Shown one piece after another: positions 1 to 4,766 of a DNA stretch of 8,529 bases. A program made the position numbers and the translations under genes. The notes under the pieces were generated by a model. It was not told where the DNA came from. It made no database searches and worked only from the letters and a program-made list of their open reading frames with translations. Position 1 is the stretch's first letter, and each line of letters opens with the position of its first letter. Source of the stretch: JAVBOJ01 sp031550755 (GTDB lineage: Bacteria; Bacillota; Clostridia; Oscillospirales; UBA929); contig JAVBOJ010000084.1 of the NCBI GenBank assembly GCA_031550755.1, positions 1-8,529 on the forward strand, read 5' to 3'.

Positions 1-19
1 CCTGTTTGTCAGCGGCCTG

Positions 20-55
20 AAGCTGTCGCGGGGTTTGACCCGCGACAGCTTTTTT
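20..55 (+). terminator. Rho-independent terminator of a gene left of the window
   Basis: A 13-bp perfect stem (20-32 pairing with 39-51) with a six-base loop is followed on the plus strand by a run of six T (50-55). It fits the end of a plus-strand gene lying outside the window. It also sits 2 bases beyond the stop of the convergent minus-strand gene at 57-605, so it may serve both, although the minus-strand side lacks a clear T run. Confidence 0.8.
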
Positions 56-56
56 C

Positions 57-605
57 TCATTTCGGACAGTCGGTACATTCGCATCCCGGCGGACAGGCCG
101 CGCCGGGCTTGCAGTCGCAAGGCTTGTCGCCCTTGAGCAGCCCGTGCATGAAGCCGTCCAGCGACGCCGAATGCACATCGCCGGCAATAACCCGGTTTTT
201 GTAGACAAAAATCACGGCCGACACATTTTTCTCTCCGGTGGGATAATTTTCCACCGCGTAGGTGTACCGCATGACGCGCTTGCCCTTGTACTTGAGCAGA
301 TCAAAGCCCTGCGAGGCCTGCAGCTCATTGTAATTGTTCAGCACGCTGTCAAAGGTCTCGGGGATAACAACCTCGGTGTATTCGGCGGGCTGCGCGCCGA
401 CCTCCCAACCGCAGGACGTCAGAAACGCCATGCGGTCATCGTTGTCCCGGATGCCGGTTGCGTCGGGCATCAGACTGACCGTTTCGCGGGGAGGCGCGTC
501 AGCTCGCGCCGCCACCAAAACGATCAGGAGACACAGTACAAGGCCCGCCGCCACAATGGCGGCCACAAGCTTTTTCTTGGTCAGCTTGGCGGTGAAAATG
601 AACAT
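57..605 (-). CDS. DUF4830-like membrane-anchored protein with Cys-rich tail
   Basis: This 182-residue protein has no assignable enzymatic function. A short basic N-terminus (TKKK, 9-12) precedes one hydrophobic segment (about 13-33), so it is either anchored with the C-terminus outside or secreted; an A-R-A before Asp36 could be a signal peptidase site. Residues about 58-157 resemble the DUF4830 domain of Clostridia: FLxSxGWEV near 61-69, then the NNYNELQ and GFDLxKYKGKRV blocks, and SLDGFMHGL near the end. That match is from memory of the family and was not searched. The last 20 residues are unusual, with six cysteines at 163, 165, 171, 175, 177 and 180 spaced by Pro, Gly and Asp. The start is the ATG at 605, with AGGAGG (615-620) nine bases upstream. 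The terminator at 669-719 separates it from the operon upstream, so it is probably transcribed alone, but I found no convincing promoter. Confidence 0.8.
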   Translation of the reverse strand: MFIFTAKLTKKKLVAAIVAAGLVLCLLIVLVAARADAPPRETVSLMPDATGIRDNDDRMAFLTSCGWEVGAQPAEYTEVVIPETFDSVLNNYNELQASQGFDLLKYKGKRVMRYTYAVENYPTGEKNVSAVIFVYKNRVIAGDVHSASLDGFMHGLLKGDKPCDCKPGAACPPGCECTDCPK

Positions 606-668
606 AATCTCGCCCCTCCTATCACGACTCCTGCCTTATCATGGTATGAGCCGTCCCGGAGATATAGT

Positions 669-719
669 ACAAGGTACAAACAAAAACAGGCCGCCGGCCT
701 GTTTTTGTTTGTACCTTGT
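669..719 (-). terminator. Perfect 24-bp hairpin terminator of the phosphomutase operon
   Basis: Bases 669-692 pair without mismatch with 696-719 around a 3-base loop (GCC on the plus strand). The outer half of the stem is A/T-rich, with A runs on one arm and T runs (TTTTTGTTT) on the other, so either strand gives a GC-rich hairpin followed by U-rich RNA. It lies 18 bases past the stop codon of the minus-strand phosphomutase gene, which it most likely terminates, and it insulates the gene at 57-605. Confidence 0.85.
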
Positions 720-737
720 TAAAAGCCCTTCTTTCCC

Positions 738-2456
738 TTACAACGCCGCAAGGCCGCCCGCCCAGCTCGCATAATCGCTCACCTTGGCGTCGCAGTCCGC
801 CGCGCTGTCGCCGCGCGCCAGCACATACACCTTGATCTTGGGCTCGGTGCCCGACGGACGCACCACAATCACCGTGCCGTCGGCCATCTCAAAGGACAGC
901 ACATCCGACCCGCGCAGCGGCAGCGCCTCAATGGCGGGAGAGAAAAGGTCATAGCGCTCACCGCGCAGATAATCGCGCAAAAAGAGCGCCTTGGTCCCGG
1001 AGATGTCCCGGGGCGGATTTTCGCGCAGGGAGTTCATCAGCTCCTTCATGCGCGTCAACCCGGACAGCCCCGGCATGACGATGTTGAGCGTGGCCTCGCG
1101 GAAGTGGCCGTAGGTTGCGTATAGCTCCTGCATGGCGTCAAACAGGCTCTTGCCCTGCAAAAAATACCATGCAGCCATCTCGGCGATCAGCACGGAGGCG
1201 GTCACGGCGTCCTTGTCGCGGGCGTGGTCGCCGGCCAGATAGCCGTACGATTCCTCAAACGCCAGCAGATAATGGTGGGATTTTTCCCTTTCAAACCGGG
1301 CGATGAGCTCGGCCATGAATTTAAAGCCGGTGAAGGTGTCAAAGACCGCGACGCCGTGCGCCTTCCCGACCGCGCGCACCATCTCGGTGGTGACGATGGT
1401 CTTGATGGCGGCGGGATTTTGCGGCATGGTGCCGCGGCGGCGGCGGGCGCGGATCAGATAATCCAGCAGCAGCACGCCCATCTGGTTGCCCGACAGGGTG
1501 ACGTATTCGCCCGTCCGGTCGCGCACCACCACACCCACCCGGTCGGCGTCGGGGTCGGTGCCGATGATGAGATCGACGTCGTTTTGGCGGGCCAGCTCAA
1601 TGGCGCGGGCGAAGCCCTCCTTGTTTTCCGGGTTGGGCGAGGCCACGGTGGGGAAGTCCCCGTCGAGCTTCATTTGCTCCGGCTCGCACAGAATATGCCG
1701 GAAGCCCAGCTTGGACAGCGCCTGCGGCACCAGCCGGTAGCCCGCGCCGTGGAAGGGTGTGTACACGATTTTAAACCGCGGCGCGGCCTGCGCCACCGCC
1801 TCGGGATCGACCGACTGGCACAGCACACAGGACAAAAACGCCCGGTCGGTCTCCTCGCCCATCAGGACAATCCGCCCCCCGGCGACCGCCTCGTCATAGG
1901 ACATGGTGAGGATGCTTTTGAAAAAATCCATTTTCTCCATCTCATGCGCCATGACAGCGGCATGCTCGGGCGGGAGCTGGGCGCCGTCGGCCCAGTAGAC
2001 CTTGTAGCCGTTGTATTCCTTGGGATTGTGCGAAGCGGTGATATTGATGCCGGCGGTGCAGCCGTATTCGCGGATGGCGAAGGACAGCTCCGGCGTCGGG
2101 CGCAGCTCGTCAAACAGCCGCACAGAAACGCCGTTGGCCGCCAGCACACAGGCGGCCTCGCGGGCGAATTCGGCGCTTTTGTGTCGGCAGTCATAGGCGA
2201 TGGCCACGCCGGCGCGGCAGGCGTCCCGCCCCTCTTTGTGTACCAGATTGGCCAGCGCCTGGGTGGTGTGGCGCACCACGTGGACGTTCATCCGCCGCAA
2301 ACCCGGTCCCATGACGCCGCGCAGACCGGCGGTGCCGAACTCCAGCGGCGCGAAAAAACGGTCCTCGATCTCTTTTTCGGACAGGCTCCGCAGCTCGGCC
2401 TTGTCCTCCTCGGAGACGGCCGGAGATGAAAGCCACAGCGCACAGGTTTCATTCAT
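738..2456 (-). CDS. Phosphoglucomutase/phosphomannomutase family phospho-sugar mutase
   Basis: This cytoplasmic alpha-D-phosphohexomutase interconverts hexose 1- and 6-phosphates through a phosphoserine, linking glycolysis with nucleotide-sugar, glycogen or envelope synthesis. The 572-residue product has all four family signatures: the catalytic serine loop TASHNPK (Ser142), the Mg-binding loop DPDADRVG (Asp301, Asp303, Asp305), the sugar-binding loop FEESYGY (400-406) and the phosphate-binding loop RPSGTEPK (533-540). The N-terminal LEFGTAGLRGVMG block is also typical. Length and motif spacing match the Bacillus PgcA-like group (about 570-580 residues). Glucose versus mannose specificity cannot be read from sequence, so no symbol is given. 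I chose the ATG at 2456 over an in-frame ATG at 2519 because homology begins there and a GAGGAGG-type site lies just upstream (about 2465-2472). It overlaps the upstream gene by 8 bases, implying translational coupling. Confidence 0.95.
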   Translation of the reverse strand: MNETCALWLSSPAVSEEDKAELRSLSEKEIEDRFFAPLEFGTAGLRGVMGPGLRRMNVHVVRHTTQALANLVHKEGRDACRAGVAIAYDCRHKSAEFAREAACVLAANGVSVRLFDELRPTPELSFAIREYGCTAGINITASHNPKEYNGYKVYWADGAQLPPEHAAVMAHEMEKMDFFKSILTMSYDEAVAGGRIVLMGEETDRAFLSCVLCQSVDPEAVAQAAPRFKIVYTPFHGAGYRLVPQALSKLGFRHILCEPEQMKLDGDFPTVASPNPENKEGFARAIELARQNDVDLIIGTDPDADRVGVVVRDRTGEYVTLSGNQMGVLLLDYLIRARRRRGTMPQNPAAIKTIVTTEMVRAVGKAHGVAVFDTFTGFKFMAELIARFEREKSHHYLLAFEESYGYLAGDHARDKDAVTASVLIAEMAAWYFLQGKSLFDAMQELYATYGHFREATLNIVMPGLSGLTRMKELMNSLRENPPRDISGTKALFLRDYLRGERYDLFSPAIEALPLRGSDVLSFEMADGTVIVVRPSGTEPKIKVYVLARGDSAADCDAKVSDYASWAGGLAAL

Positions 2457-2874
2457 CGATGGTGTCCTCCTCCTCGAAATCATCCTCCAGCGGGCCGGCG
2501 TCGAGCAGGGCTTTGGCATCCTCCCACAGCGTCTCCGGCACGAAAATGTAGCCGCCCAAAATCGCGCCGCCGAAAATCACTGGAGAGGAAAACGCCCCGT
2601 AGGGCATTTTGGTGACGGTGGGGATGCCGTAGGCCGCCATCATGGACAGGGTCATGGTATAGGATGTGCCGTCTCCGGCACGCACGAGCTGACGCGGTGG
2701 CACGGGCTGCCCCTGCGCGTCCAGCGGCCACGCCGGGCCGTCCTGATTGGCGCTCAGATGCCATCCGGTGTCCTTGGGATCGATGGAGATGTTTTCCTCC
2801 AGCGCCGCGCCGCAGACGGGACAAATCGCCGCGCCGTCTTCCGCCTCGTGGCGGCAGGCAGGACAAGTACTCAT
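2449..2874 (-). CDS. Zinc-ribbon protein with DUF2007-like domain
   Basis: This is a 141-residue soluble protein of unknown role. It opens with a zinc-ribbon: two CxxC knuckles, Cys4/Cys7 and Cys18/Cys21. A Pro/Gly-rich linker (about 43-66) follows. Residues about 70-125 resemble the DUF2007 'putative signal transducing protein' fold, with an AAYGIPT helix-strand turn, a glycine-rich FGGAILGGYIFVPE strand and an EDAKALLDA helix. It ends in a strongly acidic tail (EDDFEEEDTIDE, 130-141). The DUF2007 match is by pattern recollection and is tentative; the zinc-ribbon is clear. The start is the ATG at 2874, seven bases after a GGAGG core (2882-2886); an ATG ten codons further upstream (2904) has no such site. 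It is the first gene of a two-gene operon with the phosphomutase, overlapping it by 8 bases. Confidence 0.85.
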   Translation of the reverse strand: MSTCPACRHEAEDGAAICPVCGAALEENISIDPKDTGWHLSANQDGPAWPLDAQGQPVPPRQLVRAGDGTSYTMTLSMMAAYGIPTVTKMPYGAFSSPVIFGGAILGGYIFVPETLWEDAKALLDAGPLEDDFEEEDTIDE

Positions 2875-2894
2875 AAAAAATCCTCCCCCTGTAA

Positions 2895-2921
2895 AACATA
2901 ACATAGGTTATTTATATTCAA
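2895..2921 (-). promoter_or_regulatory. Possible promoter of the zinc-ribbon/phosphomutase operon
   Basis: In the AT-rich stretch before the operon, the minus strand reads TTGAAT (2916-2921), a 15-base spacer, then TATGTT (2895-2900). The spacer is short and the -10 is poor, so this is only a candidate. The intergenic region 2875-3091 between the divergent genes must hold promoters in both directions. Confidence 0.3.
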
Positions 2922-3016
2922 AAAGTGTATCGCATTTGCGGGGCGGTGTCAAGCAAAGCGTCCCGGAGGGGGGAAGACATTTCAAATTTTCCTCATTTTT
3001 CCACCCCTGCGCGGGG

Positions 3017-3056
3017 TTAAAAGCAAAAACCCTGCAAATACTAAAGCCTGTTGATA
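3017..3056 (+). promoter_or_regulatory. Possible promoter region of the Ser/Pro lipoprotein gene
   Basis: The plus strand has TTAAAA (3017-3022), a 16-base spacer and TACTAA (3039-3044). A second weak option uses TTGATA (3051-3056) with the TATATA/TATAGG run at 3071-3078, but that would run into the ribosome binding site AGGAGG (3076-3081). Neither is strong, and a non-sigma-A promoter is possible. Confidence 0.25.
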
Positions 3057-3091
3057 CAAACGCATTCAATTATATAGGAGGTTTTCGCCAC

Positions 3092-3406
3092 ATGAATCGC
3101 AAAATCGTGCTGATCCTTGCCTGCCTGCTCCTGATCCTGACGCTTGTGGCCTGCGGCCCTAACACCCCCGGCGCTTCGACCTCACCCAAGGGCTCCGTTT
3201 CCCCGGGCAACTCCCCGTCTGTGGCCGCCAGTCCGTCGCTCAGTCCGAGCCCCAGCCGTGCGCCAAGCGCCAGTCCGTCGGCGCCCGCGTCTCCCAGCCT
3301 GAGCCCGTCCATGGCGCCGTCGATGTCTCCCGGCGTGAGCCCGTCCGCCCCGTCGGTTTCTCCCAGTATGAGCCCCTCGGTCTCCGCGTCCCCCAAAGCC
3401 AGCTAG
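3092..3406 (+). CDS. Small Ser/Pro-rich low-complexity lipoprotein
   Basis: This is a 104-residue predicted lipoprotein of unknown function. The N-terminus MNRKIVLILACLLL is a lipoprotein signal peptide ending in the lipobox LVAC, with Cys21 as the lipidated residue, so the product should be tethered to the outer face of the membrane. By my count the 84-residue mature part has 30 Ser, 20 Pro and 11 Ala, 14 Ser-Pro dipeptides, no acidic or aromatic residues and only three basic ones. No globular domain follows. Such sequence normally acts as a linker or spacer, so this looks like an anchor plus linker without its cargo, or a free-standing disordered surface peptide. The start is the ATG at 3092, ten bases after AGGAGG. 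A terminator follows 25 bases past the stop, so it is a single-gene transcript. Confidence 0.75.
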   Translation: MNRKIVLILACLLLILTLVACGPNTPGASTSPKGSVSPGNSPSVAASPSLSPSPSRAPSASPSAPASPSLSPSMAPSMSPGVSPSAPSVSPSMSPSVSASPKAS

Positions 3407-3431
3407 GGCATACAGACATAGGTGAAGACGG

Positions 3432-3462
3432 AAAAACCGGAGTGATCCTCACTCCGGTTTTT
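3432..3462 (+). terminator. Terminator after the Ser/Pro lipoprotein gene
   Basis: A 14-bp perfect stem (3432-3445 with 3449-3462) and a 3-base loop have A5 on the left arm and T5 on the right arm. On the plus strand this is a classic intrinsic terminator 25 bases downstream of the lipoprotein stop. It ends directly before the deacetylase promoter. Confidence 0.9.
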
Positions 3463-3463
3463 A

Positions 3464-3491
3464 TTGCGTTTTTTCTCGCATTCGATATAAT
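3464..3491 (+). promoter_or_regulatory. Sigma-A type promoter of the deacetylase gene
   Basis: A perfect -10 TATAAT (3486-3491) lies 16 bases after TTGCGT (3464-3469), which keeps the TTG of the -35 box. Transcription would begin near 3498, practically at the ribosome binding site (GGGAGGG, 3498-3504), giving an unusually short leader of about 14 bases. Confidence 0.65.
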
Positions 3492-3511
3492 GAATACGGG
3501 AGGGATGTACT

Positions 3512-4303
3512 ATGATACGATTTGACAGATTCCACGGCGGCAAGCGCCGCATGCTGACCATGAGCTATGACGACGGACGGACGCAGGACAGGCGCTTGGT
3601 GGACATTTTCAACCGGTACGGCATCCGCGGCGCGTTCCATGTAAACTCCGGAAAATTCGGCGCCGAGGGCTATGTGACGGCGGCGGAGGTCGCGACGCTG
3701 TACAAGGGGCACGAGGTGTCGGTACATACGGTGCATCATCCGCGGCTGACCGAAATACAGCCGTTTCAGGCCATCTCGGAAGTGTTGGACGACAAGCGGA
3801 ATCTGGAGGCGCTCTGCGGCTATCCGGTGCGGGGCATGTCCTTCCCGTTCGGCGTGACGAGCGACGCGGTGGAAGCGCTGCTCGAGCCCTGCGGGATGCG
3901 CTACGCTCGGACGGTGGTTTCCACCAACGGCTACAAAATCCCCGACAACTTCCTGCGGTGGGATCCGACCTGCCATCACAAGGACGCACTCGGGCGGGCC
4001 GAGGCGTTTGCCGCCTGCGACAACCCATGGCGGATGCAGCTGTTTTACATTTGGGGGCACAGCTATGAGTTCGACAACGACAACAACTGGGAACTCATCG
4101 AGACGCTTTGCCGCACGGTGTCCGGGCTGGAGGACGTGTGGTACGCCACCAACATCGAAATTTATGACTACATCACCGCGCTCAAGCGCCTGATTCTCTC
4201 GGCCGACGAAAAAATCATCGTCAACCCGTCGGCGCGGCCGGTCTGGGTATCGGCCGACGGCGAAACGGTGGAGATACCGGGCGGCGGTCGGGTGGATTTG
4301 TAG
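3512..4303 (+). CDS. Polysaccharide deacetylase family protein (NodB/CE4)
   Basis: This 263-residue protein has the NodB homology fold of metal-dependent carbohydrate esterase family 4, whose members remove N- or O-acetyl groups from chitooligosaccharides, peptidoglycan or xylan. Visible motifs are TMSYDDG with Asp20/Asp21 (catalytic base and metal ligand), HTVHHP with metal ligands His72 and His76, RGMSFPFG (107-114) as the substrate-groove motif, Trp150, and WGHSYEF (181-187), where His183 probably supplies the catalytic acid. No signal peptide or membrane segment precedes the domain, which starts at residue 14, so it is predicted to be cytoplasmic. That argues against direct action on mature cell wall and suggests a soluble sugar or other small substrate. 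The ATG at 3512 follows GGGAGGG by seven bases. It has its own promoter and is a single gene between two terminators. The exact substrate cannot be read from sequence. Confidence 0.9.
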   Translation: MIRFDRFHGGKRRMLTMSYDDGRTQDRRLVDIFNRYGIRGAFHVNSGKFGAEGYVTAAEVATLYKGHEVSVHTVHHPRLTEIQPFQAISEVLDDKRNLEALCGYPVRGMSFPFGVTSDAVEALLEPCGMRYARTVVSTNGYKIPDNFLRWDPTCHHKDALGRAEAFAACDNPWRMQLFYIWGHSYEFDNDNNWELIETLCRTVSGLEDVWYATNIEIYDYITALKRLILSADEKIIVNPSARPVWVSADGETVEIPGGGRVDL

Positions 4304-4310
4304 GCGATAG

Positions 4311-4425
4311 CAAGGGAAGCTTTGAATAAATCCTCACACGCCGTCTGGATGTGTAATTTGCCCCTCGATTGAGAACAAATTCCCCACCAATCCGGCATGC
4401 GCCGATTTAATCAGAGCTTCCCAAG
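4311..4425. mobile_element. 107-bp MITE-like element with IS5-type ends and CAAG target duplication
   Basis: The element is 4315-4421. Its left end GGAAGCTTTGAATAAATC (4315-4332) and right end GATTTAATCAGAGCTTCC (4404-4421) are inverted repeats matching at 16 of 18 positions. It is flanked directly by CAAG at 4311-4314 and CAAG at 4422-4425, a 4-bp target site duplication. It holds no open reading frame of note, so it could move only with a transposase supplied elsewhere. The ends resemble, from memory, the termini of IS5-family elements (IS5 begins GGAAGGTGCGAACAAG), and that family often makes 4-bp duplications. No second copy is in the window. Confidence 0.75.
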
Positions 4426-4467
4426 AAAACGCGCCGTCTGTCAACGACAGACGGCGCGTTTTCTTGG
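4421..4467. terminator. 22-bp perfect bidirectional terminator hairpin
   Basis: Bases 4421-4442 pair perfectly with 4446-4467 around a 3-base loop. A GC-rich core (ACGCGCCGTCTGTC) is flanked by AAGAAA/TTTCTT, so both strands give a hairpin with U-rich 3' side. On the plus strand it ends the deacetylase transcript, on the minus strand the tRNA transcript. Its right foot includes the encoded CCA of tRNA-Tyr (4465-4467), and its left foot is the CAAG duplicated by the MITE. Confidence 0.85.
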
Positions 4468-4549
4468 TGGGGGAAGGTGGATTCGAACCACCGAAGTCAC
4501 TGACAACAGATTTACAGTCTGCCCCCTTTGGCCACTCGGGAATTCCCCC
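4465..4549 (-). tRNA. tRNA-Tyr (anticodon GTA)
   Basis: On the minus strand the 7-bp acceptor arm GGGGGAA pairs with TTCCCCC. The anticodon loop is CTGTAAA with anticodon GTA, a long variable arm is present as expected for bacterial tRNA-Tyr, and the T-arm carries GGTTCGAATCC. Discriminator A (4468) and an encoded CCA (4465-4467) complete the 85-base gene. It is the second gene of a two-tRNA transcript, 25 bases after tRNA-Thr. Confidence 0.96.
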
Positions 4550-4574
4550 ATGTCAGGCGACTGTGATGAGAAAA

Positions 4575-4650
4575 TGGAGCTGGTGACCGGAATCGAACCA
4601 GCAACCTGCTGATTACAAATCAGCTGCTCTGCCGATTGAGCTACACCAGC
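4575..4650 (-). tRNA. tRNA-Thr (anticodon TGT)
   Basis: On the minus strand the acceptor arm GCTGGTG pairs with CACCAGC. The D-arm region is AGCTCAATCGGCAGAGC, the anticodon stem GCTGA/TCAGC encloses the loop TTTGTAA (anticodon TGT), and the T-arm contains GGTTCGATTCC. Discriminator T and an encoded CCA (4575-4577) are present, 76 bases in all. It is the first gene of the tRNA operon and is transcribed from the consensus promoter at 4671-4699. Confidence 0.96.
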
Positions 4651-4670
4651 ACGGCTACAGTCGCTTAGCC

Positions 4671-4699
4671 ATTATAACAGGAGCATGTTTTTTTGTCAA
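4671..4699 (-). promoter_or_regulatory. Consensus sigma-A promoter of the tRNA operon
   Basis: The minus strand carries an exact TTGACA (4694-4699), a 17-base spacer and an exact TATAAT (4671-4676). An A run follows the -35 box. The -10 ends 20 bases before the tRNA-Thr 5' end (4650), consistent with a short processed leader. Both boxes being perfect fits a very highly expressed stable-RNA promoter. Confidence 0.93.
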
Positions 4700-4730
4700 G
4701 CGTGATTTTTGAGAGTATTCGACGCAAATG

Positions 4731-4760
4731 ACGGGGGCGGGTCTTGCGACCCGCCCCCGT
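4731..4760 (-). terminator. GC-rich terminator hairpin after nifJ
   Basis: A 13-bp perfect, nearly all G/C stem (4731-4743 with 4748-4760) with a 4-base loop begins 6 bases past the nifJ stop on the minus strand. Only a short T stretch follows, so termination may lean on stem strength or extra factors. Its other role would be to keep nifJ transcription out of the tRNA promoter downstream. Confidence 0.75.
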
Positions 4761-4766
4761 GTTACG

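Noticed and set aside
1224..2429. A 401-codon open frame on the plus strand antisense to the phosphomutase gene.
   Set aside because: Same kind of shadow: composition is biased to Gly/His/Arg/Val and no domain is visible, whereas the opposite strand has all four phosphohexomutase motifs.
2457..2519. A longer phosphomutase start at 2519.
   Set aside because: The extra 21 residues lie within the overlapping zinc-ribbon gene, are not family-like, and the ATG at 2456 has a strong ribosome binding site and the normal N-terminus.
2747..3091. An upstream extension of the lipoprotein reading frame (start at 2747 instead of 3092).
   Set aside because: The extension crosses the divergent zinc-ribbon gene and its control region, and would put the signal peptide in the middle of the protein. 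The ATG at 3092 has AGGAGG and gives a clean lipoprotein signal.
4338..4452. The 9-base string CGCCGTCTG occurs both inside the MITE (4339-4347) and in the terminator left arm (4432-4440), suggesting an alternative hairpin or attenuator.
   Set aside because: The native terminator arms pair over 22 bp, far more stable than the 9-bp alternative, so a switch is unlikely; the sharing is probably chance.
4609..4624. Inverted repeat GCTGATTACAAATCAGC considered as a regulatory palindrome.
   Set aside because: It is the anticodon stem-loop of tRNA-Thr.
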